Below are positions 49,342 through 60,592 of a stretch of 64,000 bases of DNA, piece after piece. This DNA is from Citrobacter amalonaticus (lineage in GTDB: Bacteria > Pseudomonadota > Gammaproteobacteria > Enterobacterales > Enterobacteriaceae): contig NZ_AP024585.1 of the NCBI RefSeq assembly GCF_018323885.1, positions 1,674,001-1,738,000 on the forward strand, read 5' to 3'. The position numbers and the translations under genes are program-made. A model generated the notes under the pieces. That model was not told where the DNA came from and made no database searches. It saw only the letters and a program-made list of their open reading frames with translations. The first letter of the stretch is position 1, and each line of letters starts with the position of its first letter.

Positions 49342-50073
49342 TTACTGCGGGAACCACTGGTCGTTGATTTTTTGGTACGTACCATCGGCCTTGATCGCCG
49401 CCAGCGCAGCGTTCAGTTTATCCAGCAGCACTTTATTATCCGGGCGAACCGCGATGCCGAGGCCGGTACCGAAGTACTGTGGATCGGTGACTTTCTCGGT
49501 TGCCACACCCAACTGCGGGTTAGTTTTCAGCCACTCGTTCACGACGGCGGTATCACCGAATACACCATCTATACGGCCATTTTTCAGGTCGATAAACGCA
49601 TTCTGATAGCTGTCATAGGCCACGGTTTTCACTTCCGGGTGCTTGTCCTGCAAGTATTTCTGGTGAGTGGTGCCGTTTTCCATCCCGATACGTTTACCTT
49701 TCAGGTCGGCAAAGGTTTTATAGGTATCTTTCTTCGAAATTACCAGCGCCGAGTTGGCATAGTAGGGGGTCGTAAACGCCACCTGTTTGCTCCGCTCTGG
49801 GGTGATATCCATACCGGAAATCACGGCGTCATATTTTTTGAACTTGAGCGCCGGGATCAGGCTGTCAAATGCATGGTTGGTGAAAGTACATTCTGCCTGC
49901 ATCTGTTTGCATAAGGCTTTTGCCAGATCGAGGTCGAAGCCGACGATTTGGTTATTGGCATCCATAGATTCGAACGGTGGATAGGTCGCAGAGACGCCAA
50001 AACTGATTTTTTCAGCGGCAGAGGCACCGAAGGTGAAAGAGGCAAGTAATGTGGCCAGAACTAACTTTTTCAT
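49342..50073 (-). CDS. artJ: Arginine-binding periplasmic protein ArtJ
   Basis: SBP3-family amino-acid-binding protein of 243 residues, E. coli length. Signal peptide ends ASA-AEK near residue 19. Amino acid contacts region SATYPPFESMDAN and the NGTTHQKYLQD loop are present. ArtJ is the L-arginine-specific partner of ArtPQM. It is transcribed on its own, separated from artPIQM by a terminator and preceded by tandem ARG-box-like sites. Confidence 0.96.
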   Translation of the reverse strand: MKKLVLATLLASFTFGASAAEKISFGVSATYPPFESMDANNQIVGFDLDLAKALCKQMQAECTFTNHAFDSLIPALKFKKYDAVISGMDITPERSKQVAFTTPYYANSALVISKKDTYKTFADLKGKRIGMENGTTHQKYLQDKHPEVKTVAYDSYQNAFIDLKNGRIDGVFGDTAVVNEWLKTNPQLGVATEKVTDPQYFGTGLGIAVRPDNKVLLDKLNAALAAIKADGTYQKINDQWFPQ

Positions 50074-50132
50074 GGTTGGACTCCCGTTATGATGAGGCGC
50101 CGTTTCTGCGGCATGGATTTACAATGCCAGTA

Positions 50133-50171
50133 AATGAATTTGTATGCAATAAAAATGATTAACTATTTTGT
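50133..50171 (-). promoter_or_regulatory. Tandem ArgR boxes upstream of artJ
   Basis: Two 18-bp sites separated by 3 bp, the standard ArgR hexamer arrangement. AATGAATTTGTATGCAAT (50133-50150) and AATGATTAACTATTTTGT (50154-50171, 13 of 18 to consensus). They lie 60-98 bp upstream of the artJ start, where ArgR represses artJ in E. coli. Confidence 0.65.
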
Positions 50172-50177
50172 GATAAA

Positions 50178-50214
50178 TAAAAAAAGACGGACAGGTTATA
50201 AACTTGTCCGTCTT
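50178..50214 (-). terminator. Rho-independent terminator of artPIQM
   Basis: Ten-bp stem AAGACGGACA / TGTCCGTCTT (50184-50193 and 50205-50214). On the minus strand it is followed by a T-run encoded at 50178-50184, 28 bp past the artM stop. Confidence 0.9.
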
Positions 50215-50242
50215 GTTGGTTGTGATTTATGCAATAAAGTGC

Positions 50243-50911
50243 TTAGTTTCGACGTTCGAATGCCAGCGCTTTGCGCTCGATCAGACGCATCATTAACGTC
50301 AACAGGCCGTTGACGATCAGGTAGATAACTCCCGCTGCGCCGAACACCATCACATCATAGGTGCGACCGTACAGCAGCTGACCATAACCCATCACTTCCA
50401 TCAGCGTGATGGTATATGCCAGAGAGGTACTTTTGAACACCAGCACCACTTCGTTGGAATACGAGGAGAGGGCGCGTTTAAAGGCATACGGCAACAGGAT
50501 TGCCAGCGTGTCTTTCTTGCTCATCCCCAGCGCGCCGCAGGACTGCCACTGGCCTTCCGGAATCGCGCGAATCGCCCCGTAGAACAGTTGAGTGGTATAA
50601 GCTGCGCTGTTCAGCGACAGTGCAATCAAGGCGCACAACCACGGCTCTGACAGCAGATGCCACAGAACCGGATACTCCTGCAGAGACGGAAACTGACCCG
50701 GTCCGTAGTAGATCAAGAAGATCTGAACCAGCAGCGGCGTACCGGTAAACAGCGTGATATAGCCACGCACCAGCCAGACTACCACCGGCGTTTTCAACGT
50801 CAGAACAATCGTGAAAATCAACGCCAGAATCAGGGCAACGACAATGGATGCCACCGTCAGGGTCAGGCTGGTATGCAGTCCTTTCAGCAGTTCAGGTAAA
50901 TACTCAAACAT
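50243..50911 (-). CDS. artM: Arginine ABC transporter permease ArtM
   Basis: HisM/GlnP-type permease of 222 residues, E. coli length, five membrane helices. N-terminal LLKGLHTSLTLTV and the EAA loop SCGALGMSKKDTLAILLPYA (about 143-162). Start ATG 50911 overlaps the artQ stop by one base. Last gene of artPIQM. Confidence 0.97.
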   Translation of the reverse strand: MFEYLPELLKGLHTSLTLTVASIVVALILALIFTIVLTLKTPVVVWLVRGYITLFTGTPLLVQIFLIYYGPGQFPSLQEYPVLWHLLSEPWLCALIALSLNSAAYTTQLFYGAIRAIPEGQWQSCGALGMSKKDTLAILLPYAFKRALSSYSNEVVLVFKSTSLAYTITLMEVMGYGQLLYGRTYDVMVFGAAGVIYLIVNGLLTLMMRLIERKALAFERRN

Positions 50912-51630
50912 CAGCCTGGTCTCCGCTCAAAACGTGTCGCGCGCAGGTCAATGCGTTTGAGAATGTACTGGCTCACCAGCGTAATCACCAGGTAGATCGC
51001 CGCAGCGATAATGTACCAGTTAAACGGTTCCTGGGTTCGCGTGGCGATACTCTTGGTTTGCAGCATCAGGTCGTTGACGCTGATGAGGCTCACCAGCGCG
51101 GTATCTTTCAGCAATACCAGCCACTGGTTGCCCAGCCCCGGCAGCGCATGACGCCACATTTGCGGCATCACCAGCCGGAAGAAAATGGCGGTCTTCGACA
51201 GTCCCAACGCCTGGCCGGATTCCCACTGCCCCAGCGGTACCGCTTTTAGCGCGCCGCGCAACGTTTGAGACGCATAGGCTGCGTAGAGCAGAGAGAGGGC
51301 AATCACCCCACACAGGAAGGGGCTGACGTCGAAGTTTTCGATCTCCATTCGTACCGGAATCTGCACGACGCCCAGATTGATCGTAAAGCCATCAGAGAGC
51401 ATCAGCAGCAGTTGAGAGGAGCCGAAATAGATAAACAGCACCACCAGAATTTCCGGCAGGCCGCGTAAAATGGTGACCAGCGCGGAACCCGTCCACGCGA
51501 CAGGACGCCATTTCACTGACTCCCAGACGGCGAAAAGCATTGCCAGCGCCAGGCCGAGGATCAGTGCACAAACGGCAAGGCCGACGGTCATCCCGGCGGC
51601 GCTTGCAAGTGGGAAAAATTCGTTCATCAA
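50911..51630 (-). CDS. artQ: Arginine ABC transporter permease ArtQ
   Basis: Permease of 239 residues (E. coli 238), five membrane helices; EAA loop [20 protein letters not shown] (about 151-170). Two Met codons open the frame; ATG 51627 would give 238 residues. Starts 3 nt after the artI stop. Confidence 0.96.
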   Translation of the reverse strand: MMNEFFPLASAAGMTVGLAVCALILGLALAMLFAVWESVKWRPVAWTGSALVTILRGLPEILVVLFIYFGSSQLLLMLSDGFTINLGVVQIPVRMEIENFDVSPFLCGVIALSLLYAAYASQTLRGALKAVPLGQWESGQALGLSKTAIFFRLVMPQMWRHALPGLGNQWLVLLKDTALVSLISVNDLMLQTKSIATRTQEPFNWYIIAAAIYLVITLVSQYILKRIDLRATRFERRPG

Positions 51631-51633
51631 GGC

Positions 51634-52365
51634 TTACTTCTGGAACCATTTGTTATAGATGGTCTCGTAAGTCCCATCTTTCTTCACTTTTTCCAGCGCA
51701 GTGTTGAATTTCTGCTGCAGTTCCTCATTGCCCTGGCGTACGGCGATGCCGAGGCCGGTGCCGAAGTAATCTTTATCCGTCACTTTGTCGCCAACCGGCG
51801 CCAGCTTCGGATTGTCTTTCAGCCACTCTGTGACCACCGCGGTATCACCGAACACACTGTCAATACGGCCGTTTTGCAGATCCAGTTTCGCATTCTGGTA
51901 GCTGTCATACGGAACGGTAGTGATTTCCGGGTGCTTATCCATGATGAATTTCTGGTGAGTGGTGCCATTCTGCACGCCCACTTTCTTGCCTTTCAGCTGA
52001 TCAACGCCAGTGAATTTACCCTGCTGACCAATGAACAGCGCGGAGTTGTCATAGTAAGGGGTCGTGAACAGCACCTGTTTTTCACGCTCGGGCGTGATAT
52101 CCATCCCGGCCATCACCGCGTCGAAACGGCGGAATTTCAGGCTTGGGATCAGGCTGTCAAATGCCTGGTTGGTAAAGGTACAGGTCGCGTCGATCTCTTT
52201 ACACAGCGCATTGGCCAGATCGACATCAAAGCCGACAATCTTGTTATTAGCGTCCATGGATTCAAACGGAGGATAGGACGCTTCGGTCGCAAAACGAATG
52301 GTCTGGGCTGCTGTAGCGGAAAGGCTAAAGCCTGCGATAAGCGCGGCAATCAGAACTTTTTTCAT
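51634..52365 (-). CDS. artI: Basic amino acid-binding periplasmic protein ArtI
   Basis: SBP3-family binding protein of 243 residues, E. coli length, paralogous to ArtJ. Signal peptide ends TAA-QTI near residue 20. Contains SYPPFESMDAN and NGTTHQKFIMD. Start ATG 52365 gives the conserved MKKVLIAALIAG; the longer frame overlaps artP. 16 nt after artP. Confidence 0.97.
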   Translation of the reverse strand: MKKVLIAALIAGFSLSATAAQTIRFATEASYPPFESMDANNKIVGFDVDLANALCKEIDATCTFTNQAFDSLIPSLKFRRFDAVMAGMDITPEREKQVLFTTPYYDNSALFIGQQGKFTGVDQLKGKKVGVQNGTTHQKFIMDKHPEITTVPYDSYQNAKLDLQNGRIDSVFGDTAVVTEWLKDNPKLAPVGDKVTDKDYFGTGLGIAVRQGNEELQQKFNTALEKVKKDGTYETIYNKWFQK

Positions 52366-52381
52366 TGTGTTGTCCCGAATC

Positions 52382-53110
52382 TTAGTGAGAGAGATAGTTT
52401 TTAAATGCTTCGGTCTGCGGGTCGGCAAAGCAACTCGCATTACCCTGCTCGACGATATGACCGTTTTCCATATACACGACGCGGCTGGCGGTTTTACGCG
52501 CCACTTCCACTTCGTGCGTCACGATCACTTGTGTAATTTTAGTTTCCGCCAGTTCACGAATGATGCTGACGATCTGCGCGGTAATTTCCGGGTCCAGCGC
52601 GGCGGTGGGTTCATCAAACAGCAACACCTGCGGCTCCATCATCAACGCGCGGGCAATGGCCACACGCTGCTGTTGTCCGCCGGAGAGATGCAGCGGATAG
52701 CGATCGCTATAAGGTTTCAGGCGCAGGCGTTCAAGCAGCTTTTCGGCGCGCGCCAGTGCCTGATCTTTCGACAGACCCAGCACGCGGCAGGGTGCCTCAA
52801 TCAGATTCTGTTGCACAGTGAGGTGCGGCCACAGATTGTATTGCTGAAAGACCATTCCGACGTTCTGACGCAGCTCGCGAATTGCTTTATCTGACGGCGT
52901 CTTGCGGAAATCGAAGTGATTTCCCGCAATGTTAAGCGTACCGGAACGCGGCATCTCAAGCAGATTGAGTACCCGCAGCAGTGAGCTTTTACCGGCCCCG
53001 CTTGGGCCCAGTAACACCAGTGTTTCACCCTGCGGGCAATCCAGCGTGATATCGAACAGCGCCTGATGCGCGCCGTAGAAGCAGTTAATGCCGTTTAATT
53101 GAATACTCAT
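52382..53110 (-). CDS. artP: Arginine ABC transporter ATPase ArtP
   Basis: ATPase of 242 residues, E. coli length. Walker A GPSGAGKS (about 35-42), signature [15 protein letters not shown], Walker [13 protein letters not shown]. First gene of artPIQM. Start ATG 53110 gives [13 protein letters not shown]; the upstream extension is unconserved and covers the promoter. Confidence 0.97.
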   Translation of the reverse strand: MSIQLNGINCFYGAHQALFDITLDCPQGETLVLLGPSGAGKSSLLRVLNLLEMPRSGTLNIAGNHFDFRKTPSDKAIRELRQNVGMVFQQYNLWPHLTVQQNLIEAPCRVLGLSKDQALARAEKLLERLRLKPYSDRYPLHLSGGQQQRVAIARALMMEPQVLLFDEPTAALDPEITAQIVSIIRELAETKITQVIVTHEVEVARKTASRVVYMENGHIVEQGNASCFADPQTEAFKNYLSH

Positions 53111-53165
53111 TGATGCTCGTATACTGGCCGTCTGATAGCTATTGAAGCCGCAGATAGTACCTTTG

Positions 53166-53204
53166 ACAGAATAGTTATGCAATATTTATGCTTTAAAAGT
53201 TAAA
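53166..53204 (-). promoter_or_regulatory. ArgR-box-like site upstream of artP
   Basis: ACAGAATAGTTATGCAAT (53166-53183) matches the ARG box at 13 of 18 positions. A weak second site follows after 3 bp (53187-53204). They lie 56-94 bp upstream of artP, consistent with ArgR control of artPIQM in E. coli. Confidence 0.5.
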
Positions 53205-53266
53205 TATAACGCGCATTTCTCATTAAACATAGCACAAAATAGCGAGGGGGAAGGTCGGTAAGAACA

Positions 53267-53299
53267 ATTGTCGGCATTCCATGCAGAATGCCGGACAAT
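53267..53299 (-). terminator. Long hairpin after ybjP
   Basis: CGGCATTC / GAATGCCG (8 bp, 6-nt loop) extended by ATTGT / ACAAT across a single bulge. It lies about 40 bp past the ybjP stop. The downstream minus-strand sequence is only moderately T-rich. Confidence 0.65.
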
Positions 53300-53338
53300 T
53301 TACGGGGGGACAATTTTTAGCGCGTTTAAGCGGAGAGA

Positions 53339-53854
53339 TTAACGGTTTTCAACCGACTGACGAAGCGTACCGGCCGGGGCATGCACGCTGCCGCCGAGAT
53401 AGCGAACATCATCAATGGCCCAGCACTGGCCTTCACGGATCATCAGCACTTCATCCTGCCAGTTCTGATCGCCCTGTTTCAGCGCAACGCGTAGCGGGAT
53501 GTTTCGTGCATCACTATTCGGAATGGTCGAGGCGCTGGCAACACTGGCGCTGTCCGGCGGCGTGGCGCGGCTGGAGAACGGATCGCTGCTCATCAATTGA
53601 CGATGCGCACTGTCACGACTGGCATCCGACAGCAGTTTCGCCAGGCTGTCGCTCAGATAAGGGCGCAGGGCGGTGAGATCATTACTGCGGTGCTGGATAC
53701 GATAGTCATAGAATTGTTGAGCCACACTGTCCGGGCCGCCATCCACACAGGCCCCCGCACGCGGCCCGTTGTCTTTATAGGCTGGCGTGACGGTAGTGCA
53801 GGCGCTGAGCAGCAGCGCGCAAGGGATGAGCAGGGAGAGTTTCGAATAGCGCAT
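53339..53854 (-). CDS. ybjP: Lipoprotein YbjP
   Basis: Predicted lipoprotein of 171 residues, E. coli length. Lipobox LLSAC puts the lipidated Cys at 19; the next residues (TT) predict outer-membrane sorting. Function unknown. Start ATG 53854 (MRYSKLS) follows AGGAAATC; the longer frame adds 17 unconserved residues. Confidence 0.93.
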   Translation of the reverse strand: MRYSKLSLLIPCALLLSACTTVTPAYKDNGPRAGACVDGGPDSVAQQFYDYRIQHRSNDLTALRPYLSDSLAKLLSDASRDSAHRQLMSSDPFSSRATPPDSASVASASTIPNSDARNIPLRVALKQGDQNWQDEVLMIREGQCWAIDDVRYLGGSVHAPAGTLRQSVENR

Positions 53855-53982
53855 AGTGATTTCCTTATAAGCGTTCTGCCATGAGTCTTCTAAGATAACA
53901 GTCATCTACGATAATCAATTATATCCTTTCAATGATAGTGTATGGCGCTGATAATGTGCTGAATGTAACCAGGAGAGACATC

Positions 53983-54306
53983 ATGCAATTTTCGACAACC
54001 CCCACGCTCGAAGGACAAAGCATCGTGGAATACTGCGGTGTGGTCACAGGCGAAGCCATTCTGGGCGCGAATATTTTCCGGGACTTTTTTGCCGGTATCC
54101 GCGATATCGTCGGCGGTCGTTCAGGCGCTTACGAAAAAGAGTTACGCAAAGCGCGTGAAATTGCTTTCGCAGAGCTGGGCGAGCAGGCGAAAGCGCTGGG
54201 CGCTGACGCCGTCGTGGGCATTGATATCGATTATGAAACGGTCGGCAAAGACAGCAGCATGCTGATGGTCAGCGTCAGCGGGACGGCGGTGAAAACGCGT
54301 CGATGA
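53983..54306 (+). CDS. ybjQ: YbjQ/UPF0145 family protein
   Basis: Small soluble protein of 107 residues, E. coli length, forming the pentameric YbjQ fold sometimes called a heavy-metal-binding domain. Motifs [16 protein letters not shown] and [15 protein letters not shown] are family-typical. Start ATG 53983 follows CAGGAGAGA. Overlaps amiD by ATGA, so the two are coupled. Confidence 0.93.
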   Translation: MQFSTTPTLEGQSIVEYCGVVTGEAILGANIFRDFFAGIRDIVGGRSGAYEKELRKAREIAFAELGEQAKALGADAVVGIDIDYETVGKDSSMLMVSVSGTAVKTRR

Positions 54307-55133
54307 GAAAGGGGTTATGGCTGGCGGCCTTTGCGTTACTGCTGACGGGATGCGCGGGCGAAAAAGGGATCGTTGATAAAGACGGTTATCAGCTTGATAC
54401 CCGTCATCAGGCGCAGGCGGCATATCCGCGCATCAAAGTGTTGGTGATCCACTATACCGCGGATGACTTCGATAGCTCGCTGGCGACGCTGACGGATAAA
54501 AACGTCAGTTCGCATTATCTGATCCCGTCCGTGCCGCCGTTGCATCGTGGTAAACCGCGTATCTGGCAACTGGTGCCGGAACAGGATCTGGCGTGGCATG
54601 CCGGTATCAGTTTCTGGCGCGGCGCGACGCGCATCAACGACACCTCGATTGGCATTGAGCTGGAAAATCGCGGCTGGCAAAAATCGGCGGGTGATAAATA
54701 TTTTGCCCCGTTTGAGCCTGCGCAGATTCAGGCGCTGATCCCGCTGGCAAAAGACATTATCGCCCGTTACGACATCAAGCCACAGAACGTGGTCGCGCAT
54801 GCGGATATTGCCCCACAGCGAAAAGACGATCCCGGTCCGCTGTTTCCCTGGCGAGCGCTGGCAGCACAAGGCATTGGCGCCTGGCCCGATGCGCAGCGGG
54901 TAAATTTCTACCTCGCTGGGCGGGCGCCGCATACGCCCGTTGAGATGGCCTCACTGCTGGATCTGTTGTCGCGTTATGGGTATGAGGTGAAGCCTGAAAT
55001 GACCGCGCGTGAACAGCAGCGCGTTGTGATGGCGTTTCAGATGCACTTCCGCCCGACGTTGTGGAACGGCGTTGCCGATGCCGAAACGCAGGCGATTGCT
55101 GAGGCGTTACTGGAAAAGTATGGGCAAGGTTAG
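54303..55133 (+). CDS. amiD: N-acetylmuramoyl-L-alanine amidase AmiD
   Basis: Outer-membrane lipoprotein amidase of 276 residues, E. coli length. Lipobox LLTGC with Cys17. Amidase_2 zinc ligands lie in VLVIHYTAD (His about 50) and [18 protein letters not shown] (His about 161, Asp about 171). C-terminal peptidoglycan-binding-like domain at about 205-270. Cleaves MurNAc-L-Ala bonds, including anhydro-muropeptides. Confidence 0.97.
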   Translation: MRKGLWLAAFALLLTGCAGEKGIVDKDGYQLDTRHQAQAAYPRIKVLVIHYTADDFDSSLATLTDKNVSSHYLIPSVPPLHRGKPRIWQLVPEQDLAWHAGISFWRGATRINDTSIGIELENRGWQKSAGDKYFAPFEPAQIQALIPLAKDIIARYDIKPQNVVAHADIAPQRKDDPGPLFPWRALAAQGIGAWPDAQRVNFYLAGRAPHTPVEMASLLDLLSRYGYEVKPEMTAREQQRVVMAFQMHFRPTLWNGVADAETQAIAEALLEKYGQG

Positions 55134-56143
55134 CGATGCAGTTTTCCGTGGTCGCGCAACCACGCGGCCGTTTTCACAATACCTTCATCCAGCGTCACCA
55201 CCGGCTTATACCCCAGTTCCGTTTCGGCACGGCTGATATCCAGCGTAAAATCGAAATTCAGCTTCGACACCCCGTAGTGGGTTAACGCCGGCTCTTTGGC
55301 AGACTTATTGCCAAAGTGCTCCAGGCTGCGGGCAATCATATCCAGCATCGGATAGGGCACGGAACGGATCCGGCAGTGAATATTCAGTTCATCAATCAGC
55401 TTTTGCACGATACTGCGCAGGGTTCTGGGTTCGCCGTTGGTGATGTTGTACACCCGACCGGACGGCAGGCTGTCGCACAGTTCCTGACTCGCCAGCCACA
55501 TCGCGTGGATTGCGTTCTCATAGTAGGTCATATCGACCATCGCGCTGCCGCCGTGCGGCAACAGCACGCTGCCGTAGTGGTGCATCATGTGCGCCAGACG
55601 GGGAATAAACACTTTGTCGTGTGGGCCAAACAGGCTCTGTGGGCGCAACACCGTAAACCGGGTCTGCGGGTTGGCCTGGGCCAGCAGGCTGATGACCTCT
55701 TCGCCAGCGGCTTTGCTGCGGGCAAATTCGTTGGCAAAGCGGTGCGGGTGAAAATCTTCTTTGATATCGCGATGATGGTGATAATCGAAATAAAGCGATG
55801 GAGAGGAAATATGAACAAAGTTACGCACGCCCCATGCGACGGCCCATTCGCCAAGACGGCGGGTCGCACGTACGTTTGCCAGATCAAAGGCTTCCTGAGT
55901 TCCCCAGGGTGAGGTGAAACTTGAGCAGTGCCACAGCGTATCGATGCCCGCAAGCATAACCTTCGCCTGCGAAGAGACCAGCTCGGTCAGATCCGCATGC
56001 ACAAACTCCGCGCCCATTTTTTCGAGCAGTTTACCCATCGCTTCGTTGCGACCGGTCGCTCTGACGCTGATGCCTTTGTTGCGCAAAAACTCAACCGCGT
56101 TTCGTCCTAAGCCGCTGGTTGCGCCGGTAACCAGTACCTTCAT
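55130..56143 (-). CDS. ybjS: NAD(P)-binding epimerase/SDR-like protein YbjS
   Basis: Extended SDR of 337 residues, E. coli length. Rossmann motif [16 protein letters not shown] at the N-terminus. The catalytic region is atypical: [12 protein letters not shown] near 118 has Ser and Tyr but the usual YxxxK is not obvious. Substrate unknown. Its stop overlaps the convergent amiD stop by 4 nt. Confidence 0.92.
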   Translation of the reverse strand: MKVLVTGATSGLGRNAVEFLRNKGISVRATGRNEAMGKLLEKMGAEFVHADLTELVSSQAKVMLAGIDTLWHCSSFTSPWGTQEAFDLANVRATRRLGEWAVAWGVRNFVHISSPSLYFDYHHHRDIKEDFHPHRFANEFARSKAAGEEVISLLAQANPQTRFTVLRPQSLFGPHDKVFIPRLAHMMHHYGSVLLPHGGSAMVDMTYYENAIHAMWLASQELCDSLPSGRVYNITNGEPRTLRSIVQKLIDELNIHCRIRSVPYPMLDMIARSLEHFGNKSAKEPALTHYGVSKLNFDFTLDISRAETELGYKPVVTLDEGIVKTAAWLRDHGKLHR

Positions 56144-56235
56144 ATCAGTCCACTGTGTTTAATAAAACGTCGTGCGCATTCTTCCGTGAATTACGTCGGT
56201 ATGCAATGGGAAACGTGAAACAATACAGTAAGTTT

Positions 56236-57672
56236 TTACGATTTATCTGTGATTTGTTCTGCAAGTCTGGCAATTTTATTTGCCATCCCCCGGAAAATAA
56301 ACAGGTGCGCCGGGATCATCAGCAGCCAGTAGAAAAGCCCTGGCATACCGTGCGGATGCCACCAGGCACGCACGTCAATTTCGCGATGATCGCCCTTATC
56401 GTCAAGGGTAAAGCTCAGCCGTCCCAGGCCTGGCGCTTTCATGCCAAACAGCAGCGTGAGCTGTTTTTCTGGCTCGACGATAATCACTTTCCAACTGTCT
56501 ACAGTATCGCCCGGTTGAAGCAGTTCGTGTTCAGGGCGACCTTTTGCCAGCCGATGCCCGACTAGCAGATCCAGCGCGGCCCGGATCTTCCACAATCCAT
56601 TGCCAAAGAAATAGCCCTCTTTGCCGCCAAGACGGTTCACTACCCGCCACAACGCCGGCAAACTGGCGGATGTCTTTACGGTAAACCCGGCCTGTTTGGC
56701 GAAAAAACCGTATTCCGGTCGCCAGCGGGCAAACGCCTGCGCGTCGTAACCCCAGTCGCTGGAGTTCACCAGTTTCTCCTCTTCCTTCAGCGTGCTGCGT
56801 ACAGCATCGTCAAAGGCGATAAGCTTTTGGGGTATCAACGCCCGTAGTTCGCTGTCATCGGCCAGCAGATCGTGTCTGAGGCCCTGTATCAACGCTTTCG
56901 CGGTGGTAGGCGGCACCGAGGTGATGACATTCAGGAACCAGACGGAAATCCAACGGGTGGGAAAGGGGATGGGGATAAGCCAGCGATGCTTGCCGCTCAC
57001 CGTCATGAAATGTTCGAACTGCTGCTGATAGCTAAGCACCTGTGGCCCGGCGGCTTCAAAGATCCGATGCTCACGGGACGGGTGATCCAGCAAGGCCACC
57101 AGATAATGCAGCAGGTTTTCCAGCGCGATGGGCGTGGTACGTGAGCGCACCCAGCGCGGCGGGGTCAGCACCGGCAGGTTGTAGACCATGTCGCGCATCA
57201 CTTCAAAAGCGGCGGAACCGGCTCCGACGATGATCCCGGCGCGCAGTTCCGTTACCGGTACGCCAGACTCGCGCAGGGTATCGGCGGTGATCTGCCGCGC
57301 CCGCAGGTGGTCAGACTGCTCGTGTTCCGGTGCCTGCAAGGAACTGAGAAAAATCAGTTGCCCGACCGGCGTTTCACGCAGAGCATCACGCACGTTAAGC
57401 GCGACCTGACGCTCATGGGCAATGAAATCGCCGCCTTCTCCCATACCGTGTACCAGATAGTAGACGGTATCAACATTCGTCAACAGAGACGCAAGCTGCG
57501 TCGGCCAGTTCAGATCGACCTTATGACAGCTGACGTTGGGCAACTGCTGTTTGTCCAGTCGTTCAATGCGACGTGCCACCGCCAGTACCTGATGTCCTTG
57601 CTGGCTGAGCGCCTGCACCAGATGTTGACCAATGTAACCACTGGCGCCAAGAACCACTATGCGTTGCGGCAC
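56236..57672 (-). CDS. ybjT: SDR/DUF2867 protein YbjT
   Basis: 478 residues (E. coli 476). N-terminal NAD(P)-binding domain with [16 protein letters not shown] (about 7-22), then a DUF2867 domain (about 330-470) ending in a hydrophobic segment and [13 protein letters not shown]. Function unknown. Follows ltaE by 10 nt; poxB-ltaE-ybjT form an operon in E. coli. Confidence 0.93.
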   Translation of the reverse strand: MPQRIVVLGASGYIGQHLVQALSQQGHQVLAVARRIERLDKQQLPNVSCHKVDLNWPTQLASLLTNVDTVYYLVHGMGEGGDFIAHERQVALNVRDALRETPVGQLIFLSSLQAPEHEQSDHLRARQITADTLRESGVPVTELRAGIIVGAGSAAFEVMRDMVYNLPVLTPPRWVRSRTTPIALENLLHYLVALLDHPSREHRIFEAAGPQVLSYQQQFEHFMTVSGKHRWLIPIPFPTRWISVWFLNVITSVPPTTAKALIQGLRHDLLADDSELRALIPQKLIAFDDAVRSTLKEEEKLVNSSDWGYDAQAFARWRPEYGFFAKQAGFTVKTSASLPALWRVVNRLGGKEGYFFGNGLWKIRAALDLLVGHRLAKGRPEHELLQPGDTVDSWKVIIVEPEKQLTLLFGMKAPGLGRLSFTLDDKGDHREIDVRAWWHPHGMPGLFYWLLMIPAHLFIFRGMANKIARLAEQITDKS

Positions 57673-57682
57673 ATCTCTCTCC

Positions 57683-58684
57683 TTAACGAGTCAGGAACGC
57701 GCGCCAGTGGGCGACGACATCAGCAAGCTGTTCCCGTGAAACATCCAGATGGGTCACCAGACGGGCAATCGGCGACGCGTTGATCAGCACGCCCTGTGCC
57801 TTCATGTACTCACCCAGCGCTACGGCGTTGGCCTCACCGACGCGGACAAACAGCATATTGGTGTCGTGACGCATCACGTCCGCCCCGGCTTCCCGTAGCT
57901 GCTCTGCAAGCCAGGCCGCGTTGTCGTGATCGTCCTGCAGGCGCGCAACGTTATTTTTCAGGGCATACAGTCCAGCTGCCGCCAGGATACCGGCCTGACG
58001 CATGCCGCCACCGGTCATTTTGCGCCAGCGGGTCGCACGCTTAATGTAATCGTGGCTGCCGACCAGTAGCGATCCGACCGGCGTCCCCAGCCCTTTGGAC
58101 AGGCAGATGGTAAAGGAGTCGCAATACTGCACGACCTCTTTGAGTTCACAGCCGTACGTCACGACAGCGTTAAAAATACGTGCGCCATCGACATGCAGCG
58201 CCAGACCGCGCTCACGGGTAAATTCCCATGCCTCTTTCAGATACTCTCGTGGCAGGACTTTGCCGTTGTGGGTATTTTCGAGGCTTAACAGGCGGGTACG
58301 GGCAAAGTGGATGTCATCTGCCTTTATTTTGGCGGCGACTTTATCCAGCGGTAACGTTCCGTCTGGCGCAGCGTCAATCGGCTGCGGCTGAATGCTGCCG
58401 AGCACCGCCGCGCCGCCGGCTTCATACAGATAGTTATGTGCCCCCTGACCGGCGATATACTCTTCGCCACGCTCGCAGTGGCTCAGTAGCGCCACGAGGT
58501 TGGCCTGGGTGCCGGTGGGTAAAAATAACGCCGCTTCTTTACCTGAAAGGTCAGCGGCGTAGTGCTGGAGAGCGTTAACGGTAGGGTCATCCCCGTACAC
58601 GTCGTCCCCCACCGGGGCGGCCATCATTTCTTCAAGCATGGCGCGACTCGGACGGGTGACGGTATCACTGCGTAGATCAATCAT
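57683..58684 (-). CDS. ltaE: Low-specificity L-threonine aldolase LtaE
   Basis: PLP-dependent aldolase of 333 residues, E. coli length; PLP lysine is Lys197 in [22 protein letters not shown] (about 162-172) holds the PLP-binding Asp. Cleaves L-threonine and allo-threonine to glycine and acetaldehyde. Middle gene of poxB-ltaE-ybjT. Confidence 0.97.
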   Translation of the reverse strand: MIDLRSDTVTRPSRAMLEEMMAAPVGDDVYGDDPTVNALQHYAADLSGKEAALFLPTGTQANLVALLSHCERGEEYIAGQGAHNYLYEAGGAAVLGSIQPQPIDAAPDGTLPLDKVAAKIKADDIHFARTRLLSLENTHNGKVLPREYLKEAWEFTRERGLALHVDGARIFNAVVTYGCELKEVVQYCDSFTICLSKGLGTPVGSLLVGSHDYIKRATRWRKMTGGGMRQAGILAAAGLYALKNNVARLQDDHDNAAWLAEQLREAGADVMRHDTNMLFVRVGEANAVALGEYMKAQGVLINASPIARLVTHLDVSREQLADVVAHWRAFLTR

Positions 58685-58722
58685 TGCACATCCCTATTGT
58701 TTGAAAGGCGATGTGCATTGTT

Positions 58723-60441
58723 TTACCTGAGCCAGTTGGTTTTTGCCAGTTCGATCACCTCATCGCCGCGACCGCTGATGATGGCGCGCAGCATATACAG
58801 GCTGAAGCCTTTGGCCTGCTCCAGTTTGATCTGCGGCGGAATGGCCAGTTCTTCTTTTGCAACAACTACATCCACCAGCACCGGGCCGTCGATTGACAGG
58901 GCGCGCTGTAGTGCTTCATCAACGTCTGCGGCTTTTTCCACCCGAATACCGGTGATGCCGCACGCTTCGGCAATGCGCGCAAAATTAGTGTCGTGCAACT
59001 CCGTACCGTCAGTGAGATAACCACCGGCCTTCATCTCCATCGCCACAAAGCCCAGCACGCTGTTGTTAAAGACCACGATTTTGACCGGGAGCTTCATCTG
59101 GACCACCGACAGGAAATCCCCCATCAGCATACTGAATCCGCCGTCGCCGCACATGGCAATGACCTGACGTCCCGGTGCGGTGGCCTGTGCGCCCAGCGCC
59201 TGCGGCATGGCGTTAGCCATCGAACCGTGGTTAAACGAGCCCAACAGACGGCGCTTGCCGTTCATTTTCAGGTAGCGGGCGGCCCACACCGTCGGCGTAC
59301 CGACGTCGCAGGTAAAGATGGCGTCATCGGCGGCAAAATGGCTGATTTGTTGCGCCAGGTACTGCGGGTGAATTGCCTTTTCGCTGGGTTTGGCAAGATC
59401 GTCGAGGCCCTTACGCGCATCGCGATAATCGCTCAATGCCTTATCGAGGAATTTACGTTCGGTTTTCTCTTCCACCAGCGGCAGCAGTGCCGTCAGCGTG
59501 GCTTTGATATCGCCTACCAGCGCCATATCGACCTTACTGTGCGCGCCGATACTGGCGGGATTGATATCAATCTGAATAATTTTGGCGTCAGTTGGGTAGA
59601 ACGCGCGGTAAGGGAACTGCGTACCGAGTAGCACCAGCGTATCGGCATTCATCATGGTATGGAAGCCGGATGAGAAGCCGATCAATCCGGTCATCCCCAC
59701 ATCATATGGGTTGTCGTATTCGACATGTTCTTTACCGCGCAGGGCGTGAACGATAGGTGCCTTAATTTTGGCGGCAAACTCGACCAGTTCTTTATGCGCA
59801 CCCGCGCAGCCGCTGCCGCACATCAGGGCGATGTTGCTGGAGTAGCGTAACAGTTGGGCCAGCTTTCTTAACTCTTCTTCTGCGGGCGTGACGATCGGTA
59901 AGGGCGCGTGATACCAGTGGCTGCTGGCGCTTTCTGGCGCCGGTTTTAATGCCACATCGCCTGGTAATACCACCACCGAGACGCCGCGATTGAGCACCGC
60001 TTTGCGCATGGCAATCGCCAGGACCTGGGGGATCTGTTCCGGGCTGGAAACAAGCTCGCAATAGTGGCTACATTCGCGGAACAGTTCTTGTGGGTGCGTC
60101 TCCTGGAAATAGCCGCTGCCAATTTCGCTGGACGGAATGTGGGCGGCGATGGCCAGCACCGGGACGTGGTTACGATGACAATCAAACAGACCGTTGATCA
60201 GATGCAGGTTACCGGGTCCACAAGACCCTGCGCAAACCGCCAGTTCACCGGTCAGTTGCGCCTCCGCACCCGCCGCAAACGCGGCAACTTCTTCATGACG
60301 GGTCGACATCCACTCAATCGTTCCCATGCGATTGAGGCTGTCGCTCAGGCCGTTCAGCGAATCGCCCGTCACGCCCCAGATACGTTTCACACCTGCCTGT
60401 TCCAGTGTTTTAGCAATAAAAGCGGCAACCGTTTGTTTCAT
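58723..60441 (-). CDS. poxB: Pyruvate:ubiquinone oxidoreductase PoxB
   Basis: ThDP/FAD enzyme of 572 residues, E. coli length, that decarboxylates pyruvate to acetate and CO2 with electrons to ubiquinone. ThDP motif [19 protein letters not shown] near 430-450 ends with NNS. The C-terminal tail (after about 550) is the lipid-binding membrane anchor. Expressed mainly by RpoS in stationary phase in E. coli. First gene of the operon with ltaE and ybjT. Confidence 0.97.
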   Translation of the reverse strand: MKQTVAAFIAKTLEQAGVKRIWGVTGDSLNGLSDSLNRMGTIEWMSTRHEEVAAFAAGAEAQLTGELAVCAGSCGPGNLHLINGLFDCHRNHVPVLAIAAHIPSSEIGSGYFQETHPQELFRECSHYCELVSSPEQIPQVLAIAMRKAVLNRGVSVVVLPGDVALKPAPESASSHWYHAPLPIVTPAEEELRKLAQLLRYSSNIALMCGSGCAGAHKELVEFAAKIKAPIVHALRGKEHVEYDNPYDVGMTGLIGFSSGFHTMMNADTLVLLGTQFPYRAFYPTDAKIIQIDINPASIGAHSKVDMALVGDIKATLTALLPLVEEKTERKFLDKALSDYRDARKGLDDLAKPSEKAIHPQYLAQQISHFAADDAIFTCDVGTPTVWAARYLKMNGKRRLLGSFNHGSMANAMPQALGAQATAPGRQVIAMCGDGGFSMLMGDFLSVVQMKLPVKIVVFNNSVLGFVAMEMKAGGYLTDGTELHDTNFARIAEACGITGIRVEKAADVDEALQRALSIDGPVLVDVVVAKEELAIPPQIKLEQAKGFSLYMLRAIISGRGDEVIELAKTNWLR

Positions 60442-60592
60442 GGTTTTCCATCTCCTTAATTGTGATACCGGTTACAAGTTTAGATGAAGATAGTGATTAC
60501 GCTGCGTGGCACCCCCTTATTTTCAGCGGCTTCCTTTCAGGGGGGATAACGCGTAGCGTGAAAAAATCAGAGTGAACCAGGGGTAAATTCAG

